This document shows, in pieces, positions 10,791-21,901 of a DNA stretch of 64,000 nt. The position numbers and the translations under genes are program-made. Position 1 is the stretch's first letter; the number at the start of each line of letters is the position of its first letter. Under the pieces are notes generated by a model. It had not been told where the DNA came from, did no database searches, and saw only the letters and a program-made list of their open reading frames with translations. Source of the stretch: Diphasiastrum complanatum (lineage: Eukaryota > Streptophyta > Lycopodiopsida > Lycopodiales > Lycopodiaceae); the NCBI GenBank assembly GCA_029204225.1, contig CM055102.1:22840160-22904159 (forward strand). The letters run 5' to 3'.

Positions 10791-12480
10791 TTCAAATCTC
10801 ATTTCAATACAACTATAACCCAAACAAGACAAATTTGATCAACGAGTCACAATTTAGTTTCTAAAATTTACTGACGCTTTTGTCCAATAGCTATGATCAC
10901 CTAATATAATTGTAAATAATTCCAATTGTTAGATCAAGGGGGTTATGGTGGATGTTTTTGGAAAATCAGATATAATCATGTCCAAAATTAGTGTCGATTT
11001 GAATAACATGGACAACTTTTAAAAATAAACATTGATATTGAGTTTCAAAAGAAACATAAACATAATTTGATCTTTAAAAGAAACATAAACATCACTGAAT
11101 CATATACTACTTTGAACAAGCTGCATAATAAGAACTCTCGTAGAAATTTAATCATAATGTGTCATTTGCCACTAAAAGTAATTCATATTTATAATTAATG
11201 GTCTTGGGCCAAGCCCTACATTAGTCAAGAGACTATTACAAAAGATGCACAACTTTGGTGCAATTCTAGACAAATTTGTAGAAGTTTAACCTTTTAGACT
11301 AGTGATTTACTATTTCAATATTCTAAAGATTGAGAATTAGGAACTCTTTTCAACCTTTAGAATTTCTAAAAGCCGTTAAACTTTCTACTTCATGATTCCT
11401 CATGGTCTTACAATACACAAGCCATGGAATATGATTTACTTATAATAGGGTGACATGCCCACACCCTAGCATACAAAAAGTCGGCTTTCTTGTAAAAATT
11501 ACAGCAAATAAGGATCCTAAAACACTTGAAATGATGAGGGAAACAATAGATTATGATTTCATAAGATTAGCACAAGTTGAACCATCAAAATCCATCAAAA
11601 ATCTATGCTTGAACCTCACTAAATGGCCCAAATCCTTGAAGAAGGCTTCACACGTGTGAAAGTACGGCCTCCCACAGTCTGAGTACTGTACACCAGACCT
11701 ACATTCAATCCTATAATCATTAGTAATCACAAGTACTCAAACAATTATGAACATAGAGAGCAATTGCATCATTATGAGAGAAAAAACATGAAATTGCTTG
11801 ATTGATTTTGGTGAGATATCATCACCTATATATACATGATCCATCACGGTTTTGGGCAGGTATGAGTAGCCCTAAACCTATCCCTAATGCTAATTTTGGT
11901 GGATCTTTCATCCCTACCAAGTTAGGGTTGGAATCTTGGAGATCCCTCAACAATGCAAAAATTACCAAAAATAGCTCCTATTTTTTCTCCCTTGTATCTA
12001 AGCATAATTTGGACTCATTCCAAAGGTTCTAACACTTAGGTCTACTTGAGAACATCCTTATGAATGGAATCCTATGCTATTTGGCACGTGTGACAAGCCA
12101 CATCATGACCATCTAACTATTTACAAGTCATATGACCAAAACTAGTCAAGCTAGAATTGTGAATTTTTAACATTTCTACAAAATTGCCAAGCTGGATTTA
12201 CAACTGAATTTACAGAAGGAATTACACATCTTTTGAAGCCAAATTTGGACTTGTTGCAGATTTGGAATTTGCCAACACTCACTAAATTAAATACATTACA
12301 ACTCCAATAATTATGACGACAAAGATTGTAACCAGAACTCTACAACTACAATTATGAACTCTACTCATCAATATCAACTGCACATTCATTGGATAATTTG
12401 GACAGGTATTCTTTGATGTGTGCCACTGATATTTTCGAAATAGATATTGATTTTTCCACAGTATAGCCATGTGCTTTAAT
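10791..12480. other. No gene seen; probable old LTR sequence at about 11.5-12.3 kb
   Basis: The first 650 bp hold no feature. From about 11.5 kb the sequence resembles copia LTRs in this window in style: a CACACGTGTG palindrome at 11649-11658 and a TATA-like CTATATATACATG near 11829. No matching LTR partner, PBS or coding domain was found, so this is a suggestion only. The open frame at 11450-11659 has no recognisable motif. Confidence 0.35.
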
Positions 12481-12481
12481 T

Positions 12482-13775
12482 GTTTTTTTCATCTTTGATT
12501 TTCATGCATGAATAACTTATCTACATCCATATATTGTGGTCCGTCGTTATTCAGAATCCATTCTTTTTCTAAGCAATTTTTGTACAGCTCCAAGTTGTCA
12601 ACTTGTCTCTGGTTTCTACACCGTTGATAAGATTTTGGTTCATACCATAATGCTTTAAACTCGGTGGCCAAGCCTTCTGAGTTTTTCTTCACTTCGACAA
12701 CTTTTGCCACCCAAATAGGTATGGAACAAGGATTTTGGCCAAAAAGCCTCTTGGCTATACATTGATCCTAATAACATTTTTTCTTTGGAAAGATATTCGA
12801 CAAGTTTTGTGGTTTCCACCACACATGCATCATTGCAATCCTTGTATTCTGGAAACTTCTGGCTCATGAACCGCAAATAATCAATAAAGGACATTATTCC
12901 TTTCATTTCATCTGGATCCAGATCCTTTGTGGATGCTAGAAAGATGACTTCATCTTTTGAAAGTACACGCTGCAATGGTTTGAAAGGTTCACTCCATGCG
13001 TTGTCTCCATATTAGAATAGCATTTCCATTGCATGGTTGGCTCACCATTCATTATTTGAAAACAAAAATAGTGAGGATTGGTGTGTCCTTCTAAGCCGTC
13101 ATTTCCTTGAGCAATACAATAATCTATAAATTGTTTCCAGTCTACCATTCGTTCCAGTATTTCTACTTCAATGCTTTCGATACGACCACCACCTATCTTT
13201 TCACCAATTCGTGCTAGCATATCTGGCATTGTGTGAACTGATTTGGACTTCAAGGCCCTAGATATGACACTAAAAACCTGATCTATGTCTTTATTGTGTG
13301 GCCAACCAAAAGAAATCCCATTTCTACCTTTTGAAAAATGTTATGTGCCACTAACATACAACAAAGACCAAAAATAAATTTATTCTTGTTCTCCCTCCAA
13401 CAATTGTCAGCTTGAATACGTAAGATCGGAGGTAAGTTACCACGTGATGCTTGTACCTTTCTTATTGCTCGCATTATTGATGTGACAACTTGATTGCTAT
13501 CATGAGCATGCAAGGTATCAATCCAAACATCACAGAGCAACTTGAATCCATGAACCAATACCCCACAAACATGTGTTTTCAAAAATCAATTCCCCTCTAA
13601 TCTAGGAGGAGTCTTATTGAAACGGGATAATGTTGTTGTATTTTGATCCATTCCATCAATGATAAGACACATAGACTGCTCAGGATGTTTCCATGCATTA
13701 GGGCTAGCCCTTTTGAAGAGTGTCCACATTGCTTGAATGTGCCGGTGTGTTGACAGATCCCCTGCTCTAGAGGAT
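12482..13775 (-). pseudogene. DUF7869-like gene remnant
   Basis: Minus-strand pieces in order encode HIQAMWTLFKRASP and CLIIDGMDQNTTTLSRF (near 13650), a stop, then KTHVCGVLVHGFKLLCDVWI, NLPPILRIQADNCWRENKNK (near 13400) and VEMGFLLVGHT. After a frameshift at about 13285 come KDIDQVFSVISRALKS and further frames to 12489. The three blocks DGMDQ, DNCxRENKN and GHTxxDIDQ in this order are what I know of DUF7869 proteins, which look like RNase H-fold, transposase-like proteins and occur in algae, animals and early land plants. At least one stop and three frameshifts show it is not functional. The downstream part (PTMQWKCYSN, SRVHN region) is unassigned. Function of the family is unknown to me; a mobile-element origin is inference. 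Confidence 0.6.
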
Positions 13776-15080
13776 TTGTTGGTTTTGTAAAAGTTCTTTT
13801 TCTTACTTCTTCTGCCTATCAGCAGAGACGGTGGGCTTTTGCTTAATGTTTATTCTTGTTTCAAGCCCAAAATCAGGCAGAAGGGACGGGTTCTTGTTGT
13901 AGTATTATGTCCTGTCTGTCAGAGGACACCCGGATGGGTCACTCTTGAACTGAATGCACATGCATAATCAACCAAAATGCAAGCCAATGCATTCAACAAA
14001 TGATCTACATTACTGCTCAATTGAACAATGATAGATTCCTACTTCTACTTTGCTGCAAAATGAACTTAAATCAGATTCTACACTACTTTACTTGCATAAA
14101 TTGACAAACCAAGAAACAAAAACTAATCTACAACATGTTAGAAGTCCAAGAATCAAGAAACCAACCAGACTTTTGATTCTTGGACATCCCAAGAACATCA
14201 AGAACTGGATTGTAAAGAGATATGCAAGAAATACACCACAAATCCAGCCTATTTAGTTTACTTGAATGCTGGCTCCTACATTAATCCACAAGAAAACATG
14301 AAATCTAACTCACAACTAGGAAAGCAAGAAAACTAATCCACTCTAAATCCACAACCACACACAATATGAATGGAAGGGCATGATCATAGGAGCATCACTC
14401 AAGAAAACCATCATGATCAAGGAGCTTAGTGTAGCATCAAACCCATGGGAAATCTTCTTATTAAGCATGGAGTAGATACAATGCAAAAAGCTCCTCTACA
14501 CAAAGAGAGAGTCTCTTAAATAAGCAAGAGAGCTTTTTAGGTGGCATCCTAGTGGAATTTCCACATTTCACAAATTACAAGTGGAATAATGCTCTCCACT
14601 AGAGGTCACCATCAAAAGGTGGCTCACTCTACTTTCGTTAAGAGGGGTCTACTTGCATTTATTACATTTGCTTAGAAATACTAGTTCCTACATGGTCATT
14701 CCATCTTCCGGGATTCACCATGAGGCTTACACAGTTCATGCTTGCCATTACTAACTAGCATTTCTCGGCTCTCATACTCGGCTCTCAGTCTTCATTCGTC
14801 TCATCTTCTCAGAGACCTCCCCGGTCTAAGGTGAGAGGTGCTCTTGAGTTGCTCTGTCCGAGTATCTTGGGGATTCGTCAGAATCAGCCAACATCATCCC
14901 ACCTCTAATGTATTGTAGGACCCACTGCAACTCATATTAGACGATGTCGCTCTGCTTTGCATTGGCATCTTCGATCTTCACTTGGAAAAGTGTAGATCTT
15001 TGTTCGCTTACATAGAACCAAGTGCTTATTGTTGCTAGTCTTTATCACAAAAACTGTTTTTCATGAATTGTCGCAGTTTA
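13776..15080. other. No gene seen
   Basis: Plus-strand frames are short and lack motifs. A near-palindromic pair occurs at 13812-13900: CTTCTGCCTATCAGCAGAGAC and later AGGCAGAAGGGACGG. Around 14460-14530 the sequence resembles an LTR or promoter region (CTCTTAAATAAGCAAGAG), but no partner repeat was found. Confidence 0.4.
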
Positions 15081-15845
15081 ACCAAAATGTCTTATTGCTG
15101 CAATTTGTTGACATTCTCAAAATTGGAGAGCTCTCAGCAGTTTCACAACTTGCATGCTCGAGTGCTTTCTATGTGTCTCTTTGCTTTGTCACTTGTATCT
15201 ACCATCGACGGTCTCATCTTTGGTTTTTTGGCAGATTCTATCTTTTGGGATGTCTGTATCTTCCATTTGCCTCGGGGTGTTTCCATGGTTTTTCTCTCAA
15301 TTGAAGTTCCAGTCTCAAGGAAAACCTTTGCTCTGTAGGTTGCACAAACTTTGATTATCAGTCTCAAGGGGATGGATTCATCAAAAATTGGTGGTAGGAA
15401 TAGTTTTGGATGGATAGTTTGGTAACGGTAAGGAAACATGATGAAGGCTTGGTGGTAGGGTGAAGGAACTGATAGTTCTACAATTGCAGACTTGGACCCT
15501 TCCAATGTCAAACTTTGACCACCACTTGCTGGGTGAGGAGCTTGTTTTATCTTGCAAGTTCACGGTTGTCTTCATCTTTCTTTTTTGTAGCTCTTTCTTT
15601 TGATCCATTACTTTTGGATCTCTTTGGGTTTCATACGAGGGGATTCAACTATCATTGCTCTAGAGAGTTTCTTTTGATCAAGATTGATCTGACTCATCTG
15701 TTGATTAAGTTTTGTCCTTTCCTCCTCAGCTTCTTGGATCTTTCTCTTTATTTCTTCTAGCTACTTCGCCTGCTTCTGTAGATCTTTTGTGGCTGAACAA
15801 CCAATATAAGTGGTAGTTGATCTCCGCAAGACACTTGCAATGATC
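15081..15845 (-). pseudogene. Decayed reading frame with coiled-coil, unrecognised
   Basis: Read on the minus strand, about 15790-15600 encodes a charged helical stretch (LEEIKRKIQEAEEERTKLN, then QQMSQINLDQKKLSRAM and MDQKKELQKRK) typical of a coiled coil, after a stop near 15762. It runs on through 15608-15381 (TSSSPSKWWSKFDIGR) and, with stops and frame changes, to about 15143. I do not recognise the family. The composition differs from the T-rich repeat to its right. It could be a gag-like or captured host fragment; nothing in the neighbours decides between these. Confidence 0.4.
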
Positions 15846-15854
15846 TGCTCCCTC

Positions 15855-17110
15855 TACAATTTTTCTTCTAATTTTTTGAGTTTTTTTTTCAAATTTTTGG
15901 GTTTTGAATTATTTTTAGGATTTTCGGATTTTCGTTTTAGGTTTTCGAATCTTTGCATTTTTCAAAATTTTCAAAATTTTTGGAGATCTTTTTCGAAGAT
16001 TTTCGAAGATTTTTTGGGGGGATTTTCGAAAAGCCATCCGCGGTGGCGGTGGCGGATGGCTTCCTCCAAAAGTTTGTGGGATTTTTCTTTAAGATTTTAT
16101 CTTCGCGTTTTTTTTTTCTGGATTTTCGGATATTTTCAAGATTTTCACGGATTTTGGAAATTTTTTCAGAATTTTTTTTTCAAGATTTTACTTTCGGAGA
16201 TTTTCTCACAGTATCGAGATTTTTGGGGATTTTCGGAAAGCCATCCGTCGCGGCGGATGGCTTCCTCCAGAATTTTTGTTTAAAAAAAAAAAAAAAGTGT
16301 GAGAATTTTTGAAATTTTTAAGATTTCTAGAATTTTTGAAATTTTTCTTCGAGATTTTATTTTCGCGTTTTTTTTTTTTGGATATTCGGTGATTTTCAAG
16401 ATTTTTGAAGATTTTTCCGTATTTTCGAGATTTGCGAGGATTTTCGAGATTTTTTTGTGGATTTTTTTTCAAGATTTTATTTTCGTGTTTATTTTAGAAT
16501 TTTTGGGGATTTTTTGAGATTTTCGAAAAGCCATCCACCGCGGCGGATGGCTTCTTTCACAATTTTTGTTTCCAAAAAAAACAAAAAAAAAGTGTAGTAA
16601 GCTATCCGCCGAGGCGGATGGCTTTCTCCAGAATTTTTTTAAAAATAAGCAAAAAAATGGTGGGAGCTTGGATTAGTGTCAATCTGACACATGTCATATG
16701 GTAAATACCATAAGCAATTCTGAAAAATGACAGAATTAAAAAAACATGAATATAGGGAGTCCCCAATCTAGATTTCTGTTTGTTTTCAAGATTATCTAAT
16801 TTGATATCAACAATTTTTTTGAATTTCATTCATGCACTGATTTTTACCCTTTACAAAATGGTAAGAAGTTTCATTTCTACATTTTCTAAGAATAATTCAG
16901 AAGCTTTTTTAAAAAAAAAAATGTAGGAAATCATCTGCCCCGGCGGTTGGCTTTCTCCATAATTTTCTTTTTTTGAAAATATCAACAAAATCTTTTTTTT
17001 AATAAGCAAAAAAAAAAAAAGTGTAGGAAGCCATCTATCGTGGCGGATGGCTTCCTCCACAATTGTTATTTAGAAAAACAAAAAAAAATGTAGGAACCAA
17101 TGGATTTTTT
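15855..17110. repeat. T-rich repeat array with six GC-rich hairpins
   Basis: The stretch is dominated by GATTTTCGAGATTTTT-like words and A or T homopolymers. It carries six copies of a short inverted repeat whose arms are GGAAGCCATCC and GGATGGCTTCC (variants) around a GC-rich centre such as GCCGCGGC. Copies lie at 16031-16064, 16238-16265, 16528-16554, 16599-16625, 16926-16955 and 17026-17055. Most are followed by CTCCAnAATTTTTGTTT and an A-tract, and several are preceded by AAAAAGTGTAG. Long open frames here (15810-16283, 15953-16312) are low-complexity Phe-rich artefacts and are not called genes. Confidence 0.8.
16238..16265. repeat. Best-preserved hairpin unit of the array
   Basis: This copy has arms AAAGCCATCCG and CGGATGGCTT around TCGCGG, followed by CTCC. 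With G-C-rich stems in an otherwise T-rich context it would extrude or fold stably as DNA or RNA. Confidence 0.7.
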
Positions 17111-17387
17111 TCAAAATAAGAAAAAAACATTTATAGTGCACTAACTAAAGTTGGATGATTACAATTTGGCCAAGCTTGCTATGTTGTTGACGAGAATATG
17201 TTCTGATTTTCAGAGAAATCAAGTCTCTTATTTTTTACGAGGGCTTGAAAGATTCCAACAAAACTAAGCTCTTCTAGAACTCATGTTAAAGTGTTTGTGA
17301 TGGTTTCAAAAAAATCTGATGGTGATCCCATGTTTAGTATGGACGATGATATTCAGTCCCTTGGTTTAATTCAAGGGACACGACGAG

Positions 17388-17714
17388 ATCGTTTTTGATC
17401 GCATAGAGTTTATGACACAAACTCGAGATGGGACTGAGCATCATGTTGTTCTTTCATATGAAGACCTCATGCATTTCACTGCCCTGCCTAAAACTCAAGA
17501 TGAAAATATGGTCTGTTTGAATTTTGAAGGACAGTTGGTGAGTGACATGTTCCTTCTAGCTAGCAAATATGAGAGCTTGAACAATTCAAATGAAAAAATC
17601 TTTATGGAGGCTAGCACAATGGTCTCTTCAATTCTCTCAACTTTCAGCGAATTACATGACAGATCGGAGGATCCTTCATTGAACGAAGACAAGAAAGTCG
17701 GAGAGGTCGTTGGC
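17388..17714 (+). pseudogene. Unrecognised gene, part 1 (interrupted by copia insertion)
   Basis: The frame encodes FKGHDEIVFDRIEF, then MTQTRDGTEHHVVLSYEDLM and on to DRSEDPSLNEDKKVGEVVG, without low complexity. It is open upstream of the first Met (17412) to a stop just before FKGHDE; another open piece in a different frame begins with ATG at about 17300 (MVSKKSDGDPMFSMDDDIQS), so a frameshift or splice may lie between. At 17715 a copia LTR begins. The same frame resumes at 26381 (LEVGPLEEDMEVKEV) after the element and its 5-bp duplication. I do not recognise the protein: acidic, no transmembrane segment, no known motif. It could be a host gene, or an ORF of an unknown mobile element. Confidence 0.5.
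17710..17714 (+). repeat. Target site duplication, left copy (TTGGC)
   Basis: TTGGC directly precedes the LTR start; CTGGC directly follows the LTR end at 26376-26380. One mismatch out of five fits an old insertion. Confidence 0.65.
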
Positions 17715-18834
17715 TGTTGGATTTATCTCCTCTACTCTTCTAAGTCCTATTTTAATCTGCCTCTATTCATATTGTTGTATTTTTACTTGTGTTGTCGCAT
17801 AGTCTGCATATTTACATGTAAAATAAGACAGGCAAAAAATGGCACTGTCTGCATAAATACAGACAAATTTTCACAGGCAAAATTACACGTGATTTGTGAC
17901 AAGCAAAAAAGATGACATTGTCCTACAAATGCCAAATGTGCCCTTATAGAAAAGCGAAGGTACCCTATAAATCAAATTTTAAGACATTTATCAGAGTGTT
18001 GCATTTTCGCATCTTCACTTCATTTTAGCGAAGGCTGATGTCGCGGCCTTCTCACGCTCATCCCATGCACTATGCAATCAGATTTGACAATGACAACAAC
18101 CATCCACGATCTCCCACAGACAGCACATCCACTTTGTACCTTCTTCATCTGCACACTTGTAATATTATGTATATATTGAATACCATCTACGTATTCAACC
18201 ACAAAAAAACAAAAAAAAAATGCATGTGTATGAAATATAGCATGTATCAAAAGCATATCAGAGATAGACGAAGTAGATGCTTTCGAGCATCGATTCTTTG
18301 TATTGTCAGTAATAGGTTTATTCTTTTTTTAGATTAAATTAGCTTTGTGAAACATGTGGTTTTGTCCGGTATTGTCTTGTGCTCACCTGCATTATTGACC
18401 TATATATTTCACTATACTTAATTTGATACAACTCTGTTTGTTCTACATTCAGATTGCGTCAATTTTGCAATGTTTTTTTACATTCAGTTTGACTCTCTTA
18501 TTGCTTAATCTTGTAGTCTGTTCTTCACGAATAATTATTAGTCTAGTTGTTCACAACTAATATTTAGTTTTGTTTTTCGCGACTAATTTGCGACTGACAA
18601 TCAGTCTAGCTGTTCGTGACGAATTGTCATTATGATGTCTTTATGCTTAATGTTTGGCTACGTAATCAGATCGAACGTGATTTCTATCACTAACGTTCTG
18701 TTCGAGTCTGATAGGTGTAGTCATGCTTAGGGAAAGAGTGAGATAGCTCATTCCGTTGTGCACGAACACTTTTAATTCGTGTTAGTTTTATTTCGAGCTA
18801 TTTTCATTTTTCACACATCTTCTTTTTTTCAACA
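17715..18834 (+). repeat. 5' LTR of element A
   Basis: The LTR begins TGTTGGATTTATCTCC and ends TTTCAACA directly before the PBS. It is about 1120 bp and aligns over its length with 19242-20335 plus 26326-26375. No coding function; open frames inside, such as 18020-18256 on the minus strand and 18038-18337, are LTR sequence. Confidence 0.85.
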
Positions 18835-18846
18835 TGGTATCAGAGC
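18835..18846 (+). other. Primer-binding site of element A
   Basis: TGGTATCAGAGC directly follows the 5' LTR, complementary to initiator tRNA-Met. Confidence 0.9.
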
Positions 18847-19039
18847 TATTTTTTGTAGCCTGATAAGCTTCCATAGTATCAAGACTCTATTAGCTGATAG
18901 AGTAATCTTCTCAATCTATTAAAGAAGCATTTTGGTTGACAAATTTACTGTTAGACATTAGTTTGTATCAGTAAAACCCCACAATTTTATTCTGTGGTAA
19001 TCAGAGTGCTATTGCCTTATCGGCCAACCCTAGATTTCA

Positions 19040-19232
19040 CTCTAGGAGTAAGCACATTGACATCAGATATCACTACATCAGGGACAAGGTTCTCAACAAG
19101 GAGGTGAGCTTAACATATTGTAGAACGCATGACATGGTTGCAGATATATTCATGAAGACATTAAGTGTTAATGCACACAACAAGCTTTGTGCATTGCTTA
19201 GTTTGAAGATCAAGACATTCACGGATCCAGAT
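19040..19232 (+). pseudogene. C-terminal end of copia RNase H
   Basis: The frame encodes IRYHYIRDKVLNKEVSLTYC, then RTHDMVADIFMKTLSVNAHN and LCALLSLK, matching the conserved tail of copia RNase H (H.I..RYHFIR, ..DI.TK.L). The rest of pol and all of gag are absent, so this is the remnant left by an internal deletion. Confidence 0.75.
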
Positions 19233-19233
19233 T

Positions 19234-19241
19234 AAGGGGGG
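19234..19241 (+). other. Polypurine tract of element A
   Basis: AAGGGGGG directly precedes the 3' LTR start TGATGGATTTATCTC. Confidence 0.8.
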
Positions 19242-20335
19242 TGATGGATTTATCTCATCCTCTCCTAAATTCTATTTTAATCTGCCTCCATTCATGTTGT
19301 TGTATTTTTACTTGTGTTGCCACACAGTATGCATATTTACATGTAAAATAAGACAAGCAAAAAACGTGACTGTCTACATAAATACAAGTAAATTTCCACA
19401 GACTGAAAAGGTGAAAAAGATGACACTGTGTTTTACATGTGATTTGTGACTCGAAAAAGAAGACACTGTCCTACAAATGCTGAAAGTGTCCTAATAGAAA
19501 AGTGAAAGTACCTTGTAGATCAAATTTTAAGATATTTGTCAGAGTGTCACATTTTTCACATCTTCACCAACGTTCATTTCAGCGAAGGCTGATGTCACGA
19601 CCTTTTCACGCTCATCCCATGCACTGTGCAGTCAGATTTGACAACAACAGCAGCCACCCATGATCTCCCACTTTGTACATTCTTCATCTGCACACCTGTA
19701 ACATTATGTATATATTGAATACCATCTACATATTTAACCACAAAAAAAACAAAAAAAAAAATGCGTGTGTGTAAAATATAGCATCATGTATCAGAAGCAT
19801 ATCAGAGATAGACGAAGTAGATGCTTTTGTGCATCGATTCTTTGTATTGTCAATAGTAGGTTTATTCCTTTTTCAGATTGGATTAGCTTTGTGAAACACG
19901 CAGTTTCGTCCACTATTGTCTTGTGCTCACCTGCATTATTGACCTGTATATTTCGCTATACTTAATTCGATACAGCTTTGTTTGTTCTGCGTTCAGATTT
20001 GCATCAATTTTCCAATGCTTTTCTACATTTTGTCTGACTCTCTTATTGCTTAATCTTGTAGTATGTTCTTCGTGAATAATTATTAGTCTAGTTGTTCACG
20101 AATAATATTTAGTCTTGTCTTTCATGACTAATTCGCGACTGACAATCGGTCTAGCTATTTACGACGAATTGTCATTCTAATGTCTTCATGCTTAATATTT
20201 GGCTACATAATTGGATCGAACATGATTTCTATCACTTACGTTCTGTTTGAGTCTGATAGACATAGTCATGCTTAGGGAAAGAGTGAGATAGCTCATTCCG
20301 CTGCATACGAACACTTTTCATTCGTATTCGTTCAA
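19242..20335 (+). repeat. 3' LTR of element A, first part
   Basis: It aligns with 17715-18800. The alignment stops at about 20335, where element C begins, and resumes at 26326 with TTCTTTTCGAGCTATTTTCGTTT, the counterpart of the last 50 bp of the 5' LTR. Confidence 0.85.
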
Positions 20336-21043
20336 TGTGCAAAAAGTACAAAAAGGACCAAGAGTGGATCCTAATCTGTTGCTCAAGAGCGATTGGTTGT
20401 CAGATTACTTGATCTATCAATCTAGATTTATTCTAGACACAAAATCCTAACAAGAACAATCATTAATTGAAGATAGGTGTATTTTTTGGTTTCACACGTG
20501 TGAAACACTGTCTGAGTATGAACTCCAACCTGAAAATCAAGTACTCATTGATAGAATCTCAAAACAGTCAAAACAAATGTAGACAAATGGAGAGAATCAC
20601 TCAAAATTGCTTCCAAAATCAAGATTGGTGTCTCACATCGATTATGGCCAAATACGCCTCTATATATACACTTTTGGAGCTCGAGGTACTGATCATTTTC
20701 CTACTATATGGAGATCTTCATGGAAATCTTCTAGAAGCAAAAACTCGTCTACTTTAGCTATTTCCACACGTGTGGGCTATCCTCTAAACATGGGATGTTA
20801 CACCTATTCAAAATATTTGGCTCATGCAATCATTAGATTGGTGCCATGTGTCATATCTCTAGAAAACTAGTTTTTGGTCATTTTAGCCACTAGAACTTGA
20901 ATTAAAACACATGTACAACATATATGATTATGGTACATGAAAATTACACTAGTTTCACACATGGAAAAGGCTCCACGCATGTGTGTCTATCCTATATACA
21001 AGATTTTTGTCCTCTACCAAGCTTATTTTTGCATTTTTTCACA
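20336..21043 (-). repeat. 3' LTR of element C
   Basis: On the plus strand it begins TGTGCAAAAAGTAC and ends TTTTTTCACA. It carries about 60 bp near 20382-20443 absent from the other LTR, and lacks about 95 bp present there at 25884-25978. Two CACACGTGTG palindromes lie at 20493-20502 and 20765-20774. Confidence 0.9.
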
Positions 21044-21053
21044 CCTCAAAAAT

Positions 21054-21901
21054 CTAGCTTGGTAAATCTAGCATAGATATATCTGTAACTCCAAGAGCCA
21101 ATCTTAAATTTATAAATGGATCTTTAGGCAATGCCTTGGTGAGTATGTCAATAATGCAATCTGATGATGAAACATGAATAAGCTTGATCTTCTTTGATTG
21201 CACTTTCTCCCTCATGAAATGATGTGCAATCTCGATGTGTTTTGTTTGAGCATGGAAGACTAGATTGTTTGCAAGTTGTTGAGCTGCTTGATTATCACAA
21301 TATATGCATGGAATGTCTTCATTCTTGACCACGCAAAGCTCTTCCAAAAGCCTTTTAATCCAAAGAACCTCCTTTGTTGTTGTTGTCATAGCTTTATATT
21401 CGGATTCTATTGATGAAAGAGAGATGGTATCTTGCTTTTTGGAAAGCCAAGATATAGCTCTTCCACATAAGAATGTAGCAAATGCAATTATGGATCTTCT
21501 ATCCATCTTGTCACCTGCAAAACTTGAGTTCGAATATGCTCTCAAACAAATATTAGTCCTTTCATAAACTATGCCAAAGTCCTTTGTAGCCGAGATATAC
21601 CTTAACGCCCTCTTTGCTCCTTTCCAATGACATACTAATGGACTTTGCATGTATTGACTCAACTTGCCAATACAAAATCTAAGATCTGGTCTAGTGATGG
21701 TTAAGTATATCTAGGAACCAATAAGCATTGTATAGGTAGTGATGTCCTCAAAGGATGCTTCATCACTTTCCTTAGAAACTTTCACACTTAGTTCCATAGG
21801 AGTTTCAACTCCTTTACAATCAATCATGCCAAATTTTGCTAAGATTGATCTAGCATACTTAGATTGACATATGAAGGTAAAATCATTACTTCTAGTGACT
21901 T
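21054..21901 (-). pseudogene. Copia RT C-terminus and RNase H of element C
   Basis: About 21900-21664 encodes, with stops and frame changes, the end of RT (FICQSKYARSILAKF, then YLTITRPDLRFCIGKLSQYM). The frame 21662-21054 encodes RNase H: AYSNSSFAGDKMDRRS, SLSSIESEYKAM and YCDNQAAQQLANNLVFHAQT, then KHIEIAHHFMREKV and IDILTKALPKDPF. The first catalytic aspartate position (usually YSDxDWAG) reads SNSSFAG, so two acidic positions are lost. The polypurine-rich end before the LTR reads TTTTTGAGGTG on the minus strand. Confidence 0.85.

Noticed and set aside
13812-13900. CTTCTGCCT ... AGGCAGAAG inverted pair as transposon termini or riboswitch-like fold
   Set aside because: Short arms, about 70 bp apart, no target duplication; chance cannot be excluded.
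15810-16312. Two long plus-strand frames rich in Phe
   Set aside because: They arise from T-rich GATTTTCG repeats; residues simply mirror the repeat and no domain is present.
18020-18337. Open frames inside LTR A on both strands, repeated at 19765-19965 and 6301-6498
   Set aside because: They coincide with conserved LTR sequence in several copies, shift with indels and lack motifs.
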